The notes under the pieces: model-generated | Seen by the model: only the letters and a program-made list of their open reading frames with translations | Database searches by the model: none | Told to the model about the DNA's origin: nothing | NCBI GenBank assembly: GCA_028284775.1 | Contig: JANQRB010000014.1 | Location: forward strand, 25,525-89,524 | Length of the DNA stretch: 64,000 nt | Origin: Candidatus Kapaibacterium sp. | Lineage (GTDB): Bacteria; Bacteroidota; Ignavibacteria; Kapaibacteriales; UBA7675 | Direction: 5' to 3' | Program-made: the position numbers and the translations under genes | Shown here: one piece after another, positions 28,656-38,716 of the stretch | Layout of the letters: each line of letters opens with the position of its first letter | Numbering within the stretch: the first letter of the stretch is position 1

Positions 28656-29414
28656 ATGGAGCACTTGACGAAGGCAAGGCTATTGCTAACTCTCTCGTTG
28701 AGCCTGGCATGCCTTAGCGGCTGCAAGGAAGAGACCGGGAACGAGGCAGAGCAAACTGCCGCAGCGAATGAAGAACGGCCGATCCGCCTGGCGATTAGTC
28801 CGGATCCGTTGCAGGTCGCGCCCGACCAGTATCACCTGGCGCTCGATGCGCCATATACGCGTGTTCTCTCCGTCCTGCAAGAGCCCGGTACTGCCGATCC
28901 GCCGCATTCCCATCCCGCCAGCGTTTTTCACATTGTCGATGATATTCAAGTCGAATTTGTTGAGGAGTCCGGACGGAGCCGACCCTTGAACCTCCACGCC
29001 GGTTTGACGTTTTTCGCCGATCCGATTGTCAATCAATCGATGCGGAGTGTCAGCGAGCAGCCTTCAAGGCTTGTTATCTTCGAAGTTCATGATACTAGCG
29101 GCACCGAAGCGCTCGCCGGTCCCGACCCGGTCGCAGCAGCCGCCGATGTCTACAAGGCCGTCATCGACAATCGCTATGTCCGAGTGTTGGAAGCGCGCTT
29201 CGCTCCCGGACAGAGCAGTGCCATGCATGCCCTGCAGCGCAATGCGGTCTACGTACGCGAAGGCGGTCAACTCCGCCTGCAGCTGCCCGACGGCAGCAAC
29301 CAGGAGCTGCAATTGACCGCGGGGGACCTGAGGACAATCGATCCCGCAGCGCAGATTTCATTCGAGAGCCTGAGCGACAGCGAAGTTCATCTCATAATTG
29401 TGGAATTCAAGTAG
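28656..29414 (+). CDS. bicupin-like lipoprotein
   Basis: A 252-residue lipoprotein (lipobox LSGC, Cys23) with two cupin-like halves. The first (~45-150) has EPGTADPPHSHPASVFHIVDD, with a His-x-His pair that could bind metal. The second (~165-250) has APGQSSAMHALQRNAVYV then ELQLTAGDLRTID, with only one of the expected His residues. Cupins bind small molecules or catalyse varied reactions; no substrate can be named. An alternative ATG at 28644 is closer to the GGAGGGG site, but 28656 begins the signal peptide cleanly. A dipeptidase follows 14 bp downstream. Confidence 0.7.
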   Translation: MEHLTKARLLLTLSLSLACLSGCKEETGNEAEQTAAANEERPIRLAISPDPLQVAPDQYHLALDAPYTRVLSVLQEPGTADPPHSHPASVFHIVDDIQVEFVEESGRSRPLNLHAGLTFFADPIVNQSMRSVSEQPSRLVIFEVHDTSGTEALAGPDPVAAAADVYKAVIDNRYVRVLEARFAPGQSSAMHALQRNAVYVREGGQLRLQLPDGSNQELQLTAGDLRTIDPAAQISFESLSDSEVHLIIVEFK

Positions 29415-29428
29415 GCGACAGCAGGCGA

Positions 29429-30502
29429 ATGAATTCGAAAGCGGCAATCCCGATTATCGATGGTCACAATGACACGCTTCTGAATCTGTTTCTGCGAGAC
29501 CGCGGCAAGGGACGATCGTTTTTCGAACGCAGCTCCACGGGCCATATTGATTTGCCACGCGCCCGCGAGGGCGGATTTGCCGGCGGCTTCTTTGCAATCT
29601 TTGTCCCTCCGAACGATCAGAAAGACAAGGATGCGCTTGCCACGATCATTAAAGATGAAAAAGGCTTCCGTTCGGCCCCGGTTTCGGCGCTGGACCCTGC
29701 GTATGCCCGCGACTTTACGCTGTCGGTAATGGCGGCGTTCTTTCGCCTGGAAGCTGCTTCCGAGGGAAAAGTCAAGCTGTGCCGCAGCACCGGCGACATT
29801 GAGCAGTGTCTGGCCGAGGACAGGCTGGCCGTCATTCTGCATTTCGAGGGAGCCGAAGCGATCGATCCCGGTTTTGACGCGCTGCACGTCTTTTATCAGG
29901 CCGGTTTACGTTCCCTCGGCATCGTCTGGAGCCGGCCGAATGACTTTGGCTATGGTGTGCCCTTCGCCTTTCCGCAATCTCCGGATACCGGTCCCGGGCT
30001 GCGCCAGGCGGGCAAGGACCTCGTGCGGGAATGTAACAAACTGGGTATTATGCTCGACCTGGCGCATCTGAATGAAAAAGGCTTCTGGGATGTCGCTCGT
30101 CTGAGCGATGCCCCGCTGGTCGTAACACATGCCTGTGCCCACAGCCTCAGCGCAAAGGCTCGCAACTTGACCGACAAACAGCTCGATGCCATTGCAGACA
30201 GCGGCGGCGTGGTGGGCGTTAACTTTTTTGTTGCCGATCTGCGCGCCGATGGCCAACGCAATGAAGACACGCCCGTCGCGGCTATTGCCGAGCATGTTGA
30301 TTATATCGTCAGGCGCATAGGAGCCGAGCATGTAGCCTTCGGCTCGGATTTTGACGGCGCGATGATGCCGGAAGAACTGAAAGATGTTGCCGGACTGCCG
30401 AAAGTACTGGAGGCGCTGCGCGATCTCGATTATGACGACGCCACACTCCGCAAGATTTGCCACAGCAACTGGCTCCGCGTACTCGGCGACACGTGGAATT
30501 AA
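29429..30502 (+). CDS. M19 membrane-dipeptidase family peptidase
   Basis: A 357-residue zinc peptidase of the renal dipeptidase family. Visible metal and active-site motifs are DGHND at 11-15, HFEGAEAID near 136, LDLAHLNEKG near 211, VTHACAHS near 232 and FGSDFDGA near 307. The fold is a TIM barrel that cleaves dipeptides, including D-residue ones. No signal peptide is seen, so it is probably cytosolic. It starts 14 bp after the bicupin stop and is likely co-transcribed with it. Confidence 0.93.
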   Translation: MNSKAAIPIIDGHNDTLLNLFLRDRGKGRSFFERSSTGHIDLPRAREGGFAGGFFAIFVPPNDQKDKDALATIIKDEKGFRSAPVSALDPAYARDFTLSVMAAFFRLEAASEGKVKLCRSTGDIEQCLAEDRLAVILHFEGAEAIDPGFDALHVFYQAGLRSLGIVWSRPNDFGYGVPFAFPQSPDTGPGLRQAGKDLVRECNKLGIMLDLAHLNEKGFWDVARLSDAPLVVTHACAHSLSAKARNLTDKQLDAIADSGGVVGVNFFVADLRADGQRNEDTPVAAIAEHVDYIVRRIGAEHVAFGSDFDGAMMPEELKDVAGLPKVLEALRDLDYDDATLRKICHSNWLRVLGDTWN

Positions 30503-30677
30503 GGAGGCCTTCCCTCGCAGCTCAGCTGCCGGCCCTTGTTCGAGCCCGTTATAATTGCCGAATTTTGCGTAAGTTGCGAGCTACTAAAAAACGTTCCATT
30601 AGTGGGAACAAGCCCCAGCGATGGAGATTTCTCTCAAACGGGATCGAATCCCAACAGCAGTTATGATAGAGGTTCTT

Positions 30678-31415
30678 ATGCAGAATATCGTCCGAACAAC
30701 ATTGAATATTGCGGTTCTGACCCTGTTTTTCACCTGTTGGTCATGTGCATCCGAATCCAAGGAGGCGTCGGCGCAAGAGTCCGAAGGAGAGCAAAGCATC
30801 GCTCAGGCAGTCGCAAACGAAGGTGGAGGCGCAATGGCTAACGATTATTCTTATGCTATCGGTGTTATCATATCCAGCAATCTGCAGGCCGAAGCAGATG
30901 ACATCAACCTTGATAACCTGATCAAAGGACTGCGGGAAGGACTCGCCGGCACCGCATCAATGACAATGGCGGACGCGCAGAAAGTACACCAGGAGTTTTC
31001 ACAGAAAAAACGTGAATCTCTGTCATCCGTGAATCTCGAAGAAGGCAAAGCATATCTCGCCAAGAATAAAACAAAAGAAGGCGTCGTCGAAACCGCCTCG
31101 GGCTTGCAGTATGAAGTCCTTAAGAGCGGCGATGGCCCGCGCCCCCAGGCGACCGACAAAGTCAAAGTTCACTACGTAGGTACCTTTATCAACGGCAAGG
31201 AATTCGATTCTTCGATTAAGAAAGGCGAGCCGATCACCTTTGGTCTAAATCAGGTTATCAAAGGCTGGACCGAAGGTATGCAGCTGATGCCCGTCGGCAG
31301 TAAATACCGTTTTGTAATTCCTTCCGACCTGGCCTACGGCCCACAAGGACGCGGTAATCAAATGCCGCCGAACGCGACCCTGATTTTTGAAGTTGAGCTC
31401 CTGGGCATTGAGTAA
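30678..31415 (+). CDS. FKBP-type peptidyl-prolyl isomerase lipoprotein (FkpA/Mip-like)
   Basis: A 245-residue protein. Start chosen at ATG 30678, five bases after AGAGG; the frame continues 19 codons upstream without support. A lipoprotein-like signal ends in WSC (Cys23). An FkpA/Mip-type helical dimerisation segment follows (NDYSYAIGVIISSNLQ to YLAKNKTKEGV). The FKBP domain fills the last ~105 residues, with KVKVHYVGTFINGKEFDSS, QVIKGWTEGMQLM and YGPQGRGNQMPPNATLIFEVELL. It should help fold envelope proteins by isomerising prolyl bonds. A strong terminator follows. Confidence 0.94.
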   Translation: MQNIVRTTLNIAVLTLFFTCWSCASESKEASAQESEGEQSIAQAVANEGGGAMANDYSYAIGVIISSNLQAEADDINLDNLIKGLREGLAGTASMTMADAQKVHQEFSQKKRESLSSVNLEEGKAYLAKNKTKEGVVETASGLQYEVLKSGDGPRPQATDKVKVHYVGTFINGKEFDSSIKKGEPITFGLNQVIKGWTEGMQLMPVGSKYRFVIPSDLAYGPQGRGNQMPPNATLIFEVELLGIE

Positions 31416-31458
31416 TAAAGCAAAGCCGCACACGGACGAAACAAAATAATTCAGAGTG

Positions 31459-31495
31459 AACAGGGGCGGAGCGCAATCTCCGCCTCTGTTGTTTT
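31459..31495 (+). terminator. rho-independent terminator between convergent FKBP and parC genes
   Basis: A 13-bp stem (AACAGGGGCGGAG with CTCCGCCTCTGTT, one G-U pair) with loop CGCAAT is followed by GTTTT on the plus strand. It sits between the FKBP stop (31415) and the parC stop (31494) and can serve both. Confidence 0.88.
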
Positions 31496-34088
31496 AGTTC
31501 CCTTCGCCCTCATCGATGTGCATCTGCTTAATGCCGGAAACACTGCTGTAATTGCCAAGTTTGTTCCCGATGGCGCGCCATCCTTTCACACCGATAAAAT
31601 CGGCCAATCCCAGCTGCATCGTTTGCTTGGCCTGTCCCCGCCGCGCGGCAAAACTAAACTGGACAACAGGATCGGCGCTGTCGGTAATGAAAAGAAGCCG
31701 GGAATTCTTGTGCTCGCTGATAAAGGTGTAGCGCTTACCGCTGCTGAGTGCTTCAATCCGGAAACGCTTCACATAGAAGCAGCGGTTGCCGCCATCGTAG
31801 TGAATCGCCGACAGAACATCTTCGGGATCAAACTTCTTGATAAGTAAGATAGCGGCGCAATCAAAACGCTGCGTGAACTCGAAGCCGCTCAGTTCATAGC
31901 TACCGTCGTTGTAAAAAGCGATGATTTTGTCCTCGCCTTCAAAGCTGCCCAGGTGACGACCGCGTTCCTCGGAGTTCAGGCGTCCGATCGATTCATCCAG
32001 ATAAAGGTCGATACCGCCAAGAGTCGAGGCGCCTATCGACTTTTGCACTACTTTGCGAACGCGATATTTACTGATGGTGTTGCCGCGCGAGCTCCGGCCC
32101 TTAATCGCAAGTTCGGCAAAGTCATAGTCAAAATTTTTGATTCGCGCGCGGCTGTTGGCGTCGAGCGCAATAGTGACAACTTCCGATTCGCTGTTGGGGT
32201 TGGCCGTAAGATACAAGACGCGCGAGCCTTTGGCGCCGGTGCTATGATCATATTCCCGATCGCGTGTAATTGATGTCACGGCAAATCGTTTCGCATAGGT
32301 CTTAGCGCTTGCAGCATCGAAATACAACAGGTTATAGACCATGCGCTCATCGCCTTTCTTCCATACCGCCACGTGGACAATATCCTTGCCGACAAATGCT
32401 TTATCGCTGACACGCGTAACCAGATAGCGACAATCGCGGCGAAACACGATGATGTCGTCCAGATCCGAACATTCGCCGACGAGCTCATCTTTCTTCAGGC
32501 CGTAGCCGATAAATCCGTCTTTTCGATTAACATAGAGCTTGCGATTAGCGGCCGCCACCTGCGAGACGGCAATCGTGTCGAAGGTTCGAATTTCGGTCTT
32601 TCGTTCGCGACCTTTGCCATAGCGATTAATCAAGGCCTGAAAATAGCCGATCGCGTATTCGGTCAGGTTGTCCAGGTTTTCCTGCGTATCGGCCATTTCG
32701 TCTTCGATATTGAGTATGACCTCATCAGCCTTCTTCGCGTCGAATCTCGAAATGCGCTTAATCTTGATTTCCGTTAACTTAATGATATCGTCGCGCGTCA
32801 CTTCGCGATGCAATTGTGCCTTGTAAGGTTCGAGTCCATCGTCGATAGTGCTGATGACGGCTTCCCAGGTTTCGCATTCCTCGATCCGGCGATAGATGCG
32901 CTTTTCTATGAAAATTCGTTCCAGCGATGAGAAGTGCCAGCGTTCCGCCAGCTCGGCCAGCAGAATTTCCAGCTCCCGCTTGAGGAGCGATACCGTCTGG
33001 TCGGTTGAATGTTTCAGGATATCATTAACCGAGAGAAAGGCCGGCTTGTTGTCGACAATTACGCAGGAATTGGGTGAGATCGATACTTCACATTCCGTGA
33101 ACGCGTACAGGGCGTCGATCGTAACGTCAGGTGAAACGGCAGGTGCAAGATGCACGTTTATCTCAACCGCCGCGGCCGTCTGATCTTCGACTTTCTTAAT
33201 CTTGATTTTACCGTTGTCGTTGGCCTTAACAATCGAGTCGATCAGGCTGGAAGTTGTGACGCCGTAAGGCACGCTGCGAATGCTGAGCATCTTTTTATCG
33301 ACGACATCGATATGCGCCCGTACGCGGACTTTGCCGCCTTTGAGACCGCCGTTATAGTTGCCGGCGTCCATCATGCCGCCATTGGGAAAATCGGGCAAAA
33401 GGTTTGGCTGACGCCCTTTCAGGTAGTTGATCGAGGCCTGGAGGAGCTCAATGAAGTTATGCGGCATTATTTTTGTCGCAAGCCCAACCGCAATGCCTTC
33501 GACCCCCTGCGCCAAGACCATGGGAAACTTCACCGGCAATTGAACCGGTTCTTTCTTACGGCCGTCATAGGAAAGCTGCCACTCCGTCGTATCGGGATTA
33601 AACAGGACTTCCAGCGCAAATTTTGACAAACGGGCTTCGATGTAACGCGCGGCGGCGGCCCGGTCACCCGTTCTACTGTCTCCCCAATTGCCCTGCGTTT
33701 CCACCAGGAGTTCTTTCTGGCCCAGGTTTACCATCGCGTCGCCAATCGCGGCGTCCCCATGCGGATGGTACTGCATCGTCTGGCCAATGACGTTGGCCAC
33801 CTTATGGAATCGACCGTCTTCCATCTGACGCAGGGCATGGAGTATCCGGCGCTGCACAGGCTTGAACCCGTCATTGATCGTCGGTACCGCGCGTTCAAGG
33901 ATTACGTAGGAGGCATAATCCAGGTAGTAGAGTTCATACATTCCGTCAACAGTTGTCCGGGTGGCGGGATCGCCATTGTCGGCTGAAGCCTGGGAAATGT
34001 CCTGCATCGCATCGGCCGCTACGGCGGTATTGTTGCCGTCCGGCACATTGTCAAACAATCCGGGTTCCGGTTTTTCTTTGCTAGGCAA
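31494..34088 (-). CDS. parC: DNA topoisomerase IV subunit A
   Basis: An 864-residue GyrA/ParC-type subunit. The breakage-reunion domain is clear: [14 protein letters not shown] near 73, [13 protein letters not shown] near 108, and catalytic Tyr149 in AARYIEARL. The C-terminal half has the blades of a DNA-wrapping domain with Bacteroidota-type divergence. With ParE it passes duplex DNA through a double-strand break to unlink daughter chromosomes. It starts with TTG at 34088, supported by GGAGGA five bases upstream, and this start overlaps the end of parE by 8 bp, so translation is coupled. Confidence 0.93.
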   Translation of the reverse strand: MPSKEKPEPGLFDNVPDGNNTAVAADAMQDISQASADNGDPATRTTVDGMYELYYLDYASYVILERAVPTINDGFKPVQRRILHALRQMEDGRFHKVANVIGQTMQYHPHGDAAIGDAMVNLGQKELLVETQGNWGDSRTGDRAAAARYIEARLSKFALEVLFNPDTTEWQLSYDGRKKEPVQLPVKFPMVLAQGVEGIAVGLATKIMPHNFIELLQASINYLKGRQPNLLPDFPNGGMMDAGNYNGGLKGGKVRVRAHIDVVDKKMLSIRSVPYGVTTSSLIDSIVKANDNGKIKIKKVEDQTAAAVEINVHLAPAVSPDVTIDALYAFTECEVSISPNSCVIVDNKPAFLSVNDILKHSTDQTVSLLKRELEILLAELAERWHFSSLERIFIEKRIYRRIEECETWEAVISTIDDGLEPYKAQLHREVTRDDIIKLTEIKIKRISRFDAKKADEVILNIEDEMADTQENLDNLTEYAIGYFQALINRYGKGRERKTEIRTFDTIAVSQVAAANRKLYVNRKDGFIGYGLKKDELVGECSDLDDIIVFRRDCRYLVTRVSDKAFVGKDIVHVAVWKKGDERMVYNLLYFDAASAKTYAKRFAVTSITRDREYDHSTGAKGSRVLYLTANPNSESEVVTIALDANSRARIKNFDYDFAELAIKGRSSRGNTISKYRVRKVVQKSIGASTLGGIDLYLDESIGRLNSEERGRHLGSFEGEDKIIAFYNDGSYELSGFEFTQRFDCAAILLIKKFDPEDVLSAIHYDGGNRCFYVKRFRIEALSSGKRYTFISEHKNSRLLFITDSADPVVQFSFAARRGQAKQTMQLGLADFIGVKGWRAIGNKLGNYSSVSGIKQMHIDEGEGN

Positions 34089-35943
34089 GGTCTTCCTCCA
34101 CTACGTCCTGTTCAACGCGCAAATTGTTAATAATAAACTGCTGACGGTCCTGGGTGTTTTTCCCCATGTAATACGTCAGTAGTTTTGACAAGGATGTATT
34201 GGACTGCAGCAAGACCGGGCTGAGCCTCATGGAGTCGCCGATGAATCGACCGAATTCGTCAGGCGAGATTTCACCCAGCCCCTTAAAACGTGTTATTTCG
34301 GCCTTTTGTCCCAGTTTCTGAAGCGCAGCCTGCCTTTCCTCTTCACTAAAACAATAAATGGTTTCCTTTTTATTGCGGACGCGAAACAAGGGAGTCTCCA
34401 AAATGTAGACGTGGCGGTTGCGAACGAGATCCGGAAAGAATTGCAGGAAGAAAGTCAGCATCAGCAGACGGATATGCATTCCGTCAACGTCTGCGTCGGT
34501 TGCAATGACGACATTGTTGTATCGTAGATTTTCCAGCCCGTCTTCGATGTTAAGCGCGTGCTGCAGGAGATTAAACTCTTCATTCTCATAAACGACTTTT
34601 TTCTTTAGGCCGAAGGAATTCAGCGGCTTGCCACGTAGCGAGAACACTGCCTGCGTCTCGACATTGCGGGACTTTGTCAACGAGCCGCTGGCCGAGTCGC
34701 CCTCGGTAATGAACAAAGTCGTCTGTTGTTTTTTTTCTTCAGGCGTCTTATTGTCGGCGAAATGAAATTTACAGTCACGCAGTTTTTTGTTGTGCAGATT
34801 GGCTTTTTTGGCACGTTGGTTGGCAAGCTTTTTGATACCCGCCATTTCTTTGCGCTCGCGTTCGGACTGGACAATCCGCTTCAGGAGCGCGTCGGCGGTC
34901 TGCGGTGTCTTATGCAGATAATCATCCAGATGCTTTTGCACGAATTCGATGACGAAGCTCCTGACTGCCGGCCCGTCGGGCGCCATCGTCAACGAACCTA
35001 GTTTGGTTTTGGTCTGCGATTCGAACACGGGATCCTGAACGCGGACACTGACTGCGCCGACAACAGCCGAACGTATGTCGGCGGCCTCAAAATCTTTTTT
35101 ATAGAAATCGCGGATCGTTTTGGCGATCGCCTCTCTGAAGGCGGACAAATGGGTTCCGCCCTGTGTGGTGTGCTGCCCGTTAACAAAAGAGTAATACTCT
35201 TCGCCATATTGTTCGCCGTGCGTCAGCGCAAACTCGATATCATCCCCACGCAGATGAATAATCGGATACCGCTGTGTCTCCGGATCGATCTTACGTTCGA
35301 GCAGGTCCTGCAGGCCATTCTTCGACACATACTTCTGCCCGTTAAAGACAATGGTCAGGCCGGCATTCAGATAGGTATAATTACGAATCTGATTTTCAAT
35401 ATGCTCCGGTACAAAGCGAAAGTTTTTGAAGATCCCATTGTCGGGGCGGAAGACAAAACGCGTGCCGTTGCGCAGGGATGTTTTACTGAGGCGGTGATCG
35501 CGGGCAACGCTGCCCTGCTGAAACTCCAGCACCTTGGTTTTGCCGTCGCGTATTGACTGTACCTTGAAGGCTTCCGAGAGCGCATTGACAGCCTTGGTGC
35601 CGACGCCATTGAGCCCGACGGCCTTCTTGAACACTTTGCTGTCGAACTTACCGCCGGTATTGATTTTGGAGACACAATCGAGGACTTTGCCCAGCGGAAT
35701 ACCGCGGCCATAATCTCGCACGACCACTTCATGGTCGGAAACGCCTACTTCGATGGTCTTGCCGTAGCCCATCACGTGCTCATCGATGGCGTTGTCGATG
35801 ACCTCCTTTAAGAGCACGTAAATGCCGTCGTCGGGTGACGACCCATCCCCGAGCTTACCAATGTACATCCCCGGTCGCAATCGAATATGCTCCATGGGGT
35901 CGAGCGATCGAATGCTCTCTTCCGTATACGCATGATCTGCCAT
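34081..35943 (-). CDS. parE: DNA topoisomerase IV subunit B
   Basis: A 620-residue GyrB/ParE-type ATPase. The GHKL nucleotide pocket is marked by [10 protein letters not shown] near 47 and the following GRGIPLG and [14 protein letters not shown] motifs. A transducer domain and a Toprim domain follow, with EGDSASG near 423 and the metal-binding DADVDGMHI near 505. The [29 protein letters not shown] start is typical of Bacteroidota ParE. It is first in a two-gene operon with parC. Confidence 0.95.
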   Translation of the reverse strand: MADHAYTEESIRSLDPMEHIRLRPGMYIGKLGDGSSPDDGIYVLLKEVIDNAIDEHVMGYGKTIEVGVSDHEVVVRDYGRGIPLGKVLDCVSKINTGGKFDSKVFKKAVGLNGVGTKAVNALSEAFKVQSIRDGKTKVLEFQQGSVARDHRLSKTSLRNGTRFVFRPDNGIFKNFRFVPEHIENQIRNYTYLNAGLTIVFNGQKYVSKNGLQDLLERKIDPETQRYPIIHLRGDDIEFALTHGEQYGEEYYSFVNGQHTTQGGTHLSAFREAIAKTIRDFYKKDFEAADIRSAVVGAVSVRVQDPVFESQTKTKLGSLTMAPDGPAVRSFVIEFVQKHLDDYLHKTPQTADALLKRIVQSERERKEMAGIKKLANQRAKKANLHNKKLRDCKFHFADNKTPEEKKQQTTLFITEGDSASGSLTKSRNVETQAVFSLRGKPLNSFGLKKKVVYENEEFNLLQHALNIEDGLENLRYNNVVIATDADVDGMHIRLLMLTFFLQFFPDLVRNRHVYILETPLFRVRNKKETIYCFSEEERQAALQKLGQKAEITRFKGLGEISPDEFGRFIGDSMRLSPVLLQSNTSLSKLLTYYMGKNTQDRQQFIINNLRVEQDVVEEDLA

Positions 35944-36547
35944 GACAAATTCTAGCTATAATGAACGTACTTTATGCTGCTAAAAAACCGAAGCCGCAAA
36001 TTACAAAATTTTTCCCGTATGAACGATAATCGCTGTTTTTTGACGATTTTCAACACTTTGATATAGTCTTCGACATTGCTTCCCGGTAGAATTCGGACAA
36101 TGAACAGGGCGGAGACACTGATTCAGACTCTTCGGCGGCCTCGATGCCGGCGCAAAGTCGGAATTTGTGACAAGTCGACAACCTGCCTGGATCCGAAGCG
36201 CTGCCGGACCTCAAACACCAGAGAAACAGTTTGTCAGGATGGACTAAATACTGTTCGTTATCAAAAACAGAGGGATAGATTTCCGGAAAGTCTGCCATAT
36301 CAGCAGACAAAATTTTTCATTGTCAAAAATCGCCTGCCATTTTGCCTTACCCACTGCAAAGAACACCGAAAGTTTGATAGGTCGAAATCAGATTTACGCC
36401 ACATAGACAGAGCAGACTGACATCATTGCGCAATTTTCCTTTTGGCACGCTTGTTGAGGAACTACCTGCGAACTTGCAAAACGTCTGAGAAAGACGGCAA
36501 CTACAAAAACAACAGTTTCTGTTTCAATACTATTACGAGGTGAAGAG
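35944..36547. other. intergenic with sigma-54 promoter of hsp20
   Basis: A 604-bp gap between divergent parE and hsp20. Short open frames on both strands look random. It contains the sigma-54 site at 36443 and, in the hsp20 leader, a small hairpin CGTCT-GAGAA-AGACG (36481-36495). Confidence 0.6.
36443..36458 (+). promoter_or_regulatory. sigma-54 (-24/-12) promoter of the hsp20 pair
   Basis: The sequence TGGCACG-CTTG-TTGA matches the sigma-54 consensus TGGCACG-N4-TTGC at ten of eleven defined positions, with exact spacing; only the last C is A. It is intergenic, correctly oriented, and would give a leader of about 80 nt before the hsp20 ATG at 36548. A sigma-54 activator gene lies 6 kb away at 42866. 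Confidence 0.75.
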
Positions 36548-37018
36548 ATGACGTTAAAGCACTGGAGCCCCGTCACGGAAATGCGCAGTTTCGAACGCAA
36601 TGTCAATGACTTGCTGAAAGGCTTCTTTGGCGATTCGACGAGCCCATTGGCTAAATCGGTCCTTGGCGAGACCAATATCAATGAACAGAGCTGGCGGCCG
36701 CGCACTGATATCATCGAAGCTGAAGATCACTATCATTTGTCGACGGATCTACCGGGAATTGATCCCAAAGACGTCAAAATCACGGTTGAAGAAGGACGCC
36801 TGACTCTTAGTGGCGAAAGGGTGTTCTCGGAAGAATCACAAGATACAAATTGGCAGCGTCGTGAACGGCGGTACGGGAAATTCGAACGTTCCTTCGTCTT
36901 ACCCGATACAATTGACCAGGAAGCCATAAAAGCGGAATTCAAAAACGGTCAGCTCGATATCACGATCCCCAAGCTTGCCAAGGTTCAGCCGAAACAAATC
37001 GAAATCTCGATTGACTGA
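36548..37018 (+). CDS. Hsp20-family small heat-shock protein
   Basis: A 156-residue small heat-shock protein. The alpha-crystallin domain spans about 50-148 (RPRTDIIEAEDHYHLSTDLPGIDPKDVKI, LTLSGER, YGKFERSFVLPD, AEFKNGQLDITIPK) and the C-terminus holds an I-x-I motif (IEI) for oligomer assembly. It binds unfolding proteins in the cytosol without ATP. AGGTGAAGAG just before the ATG is a strong ribosome site. It is the first of two hsp20 genes and lies behind the sigma-54 promoter at 36443. Confidence 0.95.
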   Translation: MTLKHWSPVTEMRSFERNVNDLLKGFFGDSTSPLAKSVLGETNINEQSWRPRTDIIEAEDHYHLSTDLPGIDPKDVKITVEEGRLTLSGERVFSEESQDTNWQRRERRYGKFERSFVLPDTIDQEAIKAEFKNGQLDITIPKLAKVQPKQIEISID

Positions 37019-37064
37019 GGCATCCGAATGTGCCGTCAGCAGTTGACGGAAAGTTGAGAGCGAC

Positions 37065-37092
37065 GTCCTCCCCGCATCAATGCGGGGAGGAC
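37065..37092 (+). repeat. perfect 13-bp hairpin between the two hsp20 genes
   Basis: GTCCTCCCCGCAT and its exact complement ATGCGGGGAGGAC are separated by CA, so the working loop would be about six bases. No T-run follows, so it is not a classic terminator. It may stabilise the upstream hsp20 transcript or reduce expression of the second gene. Confidence 0.8.
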
Positions 37093-37162
37093 AGTTCCAG
37101 GGATTACCTTTCAGCCCGGACATTACATCATTTGACAGCAAATCATTAAAGGATATCCAGCA

Positions 37163-37603
37163 ATGAATCAAATCTGTATTGGTCCCGCGGTCATCGAATT
37201 TGGCGCTGCGACCGAGCGAAGCACAGACGCGACCGCAGGCAACTGCCGCAGTGACCATAGCAAGGGCCAGGGAGCCTGGCAACCGCCAATGGATATTATC
37301 GAGTATGAAGAATCCTACCGTATAGATCTCGACCTGCCAGGCATCGAGCTTGCCGATCTCGGGATCAGCTATGTCGACGAGCAGTTGCAGATCAAGGGAC
37401 TGCGCAATCGGACGAAAGAAGGCGAAGACAGTAGATTCGTCCGCCGCGAGCGCGAGCTCGGAGAGTTCCGGCGTGTGATAAGGCTGTCGAAACCCATCCG
37501 CGACAACGGCATCCAGGCCTTTTACAAGCAAGGCGTATTAACAATCCGAGCGCAAAAGGCGGAGCGGGCCATTCCCAAGTCGATTGAGATTAGGCTTAAC
37601 TAG
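37163..37603 (+). CDS. second Hsp20-family small heat-shock protein
   Basis: A 146-residue protein with an alpha-crystallin domain at about 38-140 (QPPMDIIEYEESYRIDLDLPGIELADL, LQIKGLRNR, LGEFRRVIRLSKPI, YKQGVLTIRAQKA) and a terminal I-x-I motif (IEI). It differs clearly from the first copy, especially in the Cys-containing N-terminal arm, so this is an old duplication that may form mixed oligomers. AAGGA lies about 8 bases before the ATG. It is 144 bp downstream of the first copy, across a strong hairpin. Confidence 0.94.
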   Translation: MNQICIGPAVIEFGAATERSTDATAGNCRSDHSKGQGAWQPPMDIIEYEESYRIDLDLPGIELADLGISYVDEQLQIKGLRNRTKEGEDSRFVRRERELGEFRRVIRLSKPIRDNGIQAFYKQGVLTIRAQKAERAIPKSIEIRLN

Positions 37604-37795
37604 TCCGCGCCGATGCAAAGAAGGAAGAAACAAAGAAGGCGATTGGGCCTGGGACAACAAAATTTAATTTCCGGGATATGCGTCCACGGTTTCCCAGGTC
37701 GAAGCTCGCTCGATCAAGGATAATTTGTATGGAGTTGACACGAGCACAGGCGGTGCGGGACAATCCCGGCCGCCGATGCTTTTTAACGCGGGTTT

Positions 37796-38539
37796 TCAGC
37801 TAATTCGCAGCTTTTCCATCAAGGCTTCCTTACGACGCACAGCCACATCGATTGCCGTCCCATCTGCGACGATCACGTATCCGCCCTTGCCTTTGACATA
37901 CTTTTTAACAAATAACAGGTTTACCAGATGAGCATGGTGAACGCGGACGAACATGTTCGTGTCCAGCAATGACTCGTATTCACGGAGTGTCTTTGCCACG
38001 AGGTGGCAGGTTCCGTCCTGCAGATAAACATTTGTGTAGTTACTGTTGGCTTCGCAACGAACTATTTCGGCGATCGCGACGAACAATATGCCATCAACGG
38101 CGGGCAGAGCGATCTTCCCAAACTGAGCGTTCGGTTCGGATGCGACCTCCGGAACAGAATTCTGCGCCATTCGCGCCGGTCTTTGTTTTCCTCTTATGCG
38201 CTCTACCGCATCTTTAAGCTCGCTGATCACGATTGGTTTCAAGAGATAGTCGAGGGCGGAATGTTTAATTGCTTGAATAGCGTAGTGATCATGCGCCGTT
38301 ACAAAAATCAACTCGCTATCGAAGCGGCCTATTTTACGCAGTAGTTCAAAACAATCGCCGTCCTTAAGCTCGACATCAAGAAAAACGACATCGGGCGCCA
38401 GAGTGCGGATTAAGTCAATCCCTTCGACGATGGATTCGCCGGCCCCGACTACCTCAACATCACGGCAGTATTTATCTAATAAATGTTTCAATAAATCGCG
38501 ATTCTGGCGTTCGTCTTCAAGAATCAGAGACTTTATCAT
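37796..38539 (-). CDS. LytTR-family response regulator
   Basis: A 247-residue regulator. The receiver at the N-terminus has the acidic pair in LILEDERQN and phospho-acceptor Asp in DVVFLDVELKDG, plus the conserved Lys in YLLKPI. The C-terminal ~100 residues are a LytTR DNA-binding domain (ILFVAIAEIVRCEANSNYTN, LREYESLLDTNMFVRVHHAHLVNL). It is the partner of the LytS-type sensor gene immediately upstream on the same strand. ATG 38539 is preferred over the TTG two codons earlier; no strong ribosome site is seen for either. Confidence 0.92.
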   Translation of the reverse strand: MIKSLILEDERQNRDLLKHLLDKYCRDVEVVGAGESIVEGIDLIRTLAPDVVFLDVELKDGDCFELLRKIGRFDSELIFVTAHDHYAIQAIKHSALDYLLKPIVISELKDAVERIRGKQRPARMAQNSVPEVASEPNAQFGKIALPAVDGILFVAIAEIVRCEANSNYTNVYLQDGTCHLVAKTLREYESLLDTNMFVRVHHAHLVNLLFVKKYVKGKGGYVIVADGTAIDVAVRRKEALMEKLRIS

Positions 38540-38591
38540 GCTCAATCCATTTTGTGCAAATCTTTAACGTGACATAGTTGGAAACGAGTGA

Positions 38592-38603
38592 GCAAATATT
38601 TGC
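38592..38603. promoter_or_regulatory. perfect palindrome, possible operator
   Basis: GCAAATATTTGC is a perfect 12-bp palindrome flanked by GAGT and ACTC, which extend the symmetry. It lies 53 bp upstream of the LytTR regulator start, in the gap after the sensor gene, and could be an operator of a dimeric protein. LytTR proteins usually bind direct repeats, so the binder is uncertain. Confidence 0.45.
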
Positions 38604-38716
38604 CCAACTCCCGTAAGGCAATCCGAATTCCTTCCGGGATGAGAAATCTTCAGCAGTGCGCGAATCTGCATCGACAGCTCAGTATGACATTCGGCCGAGT
38701 TGCACACAATCAGATT

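Noticed and set aside
30640..30662. GGGATCGAATCCC resembling a tRNA T-arm
   Set aside because: No acceptor, D or anticodon arm can be built around it and the first loop base is A, not T.
36076..36420. 114-codon frame upstream of hsp20
   Set aside because: Cys/Arg-rich random-looking product without a ribosome site, in a promoter region.
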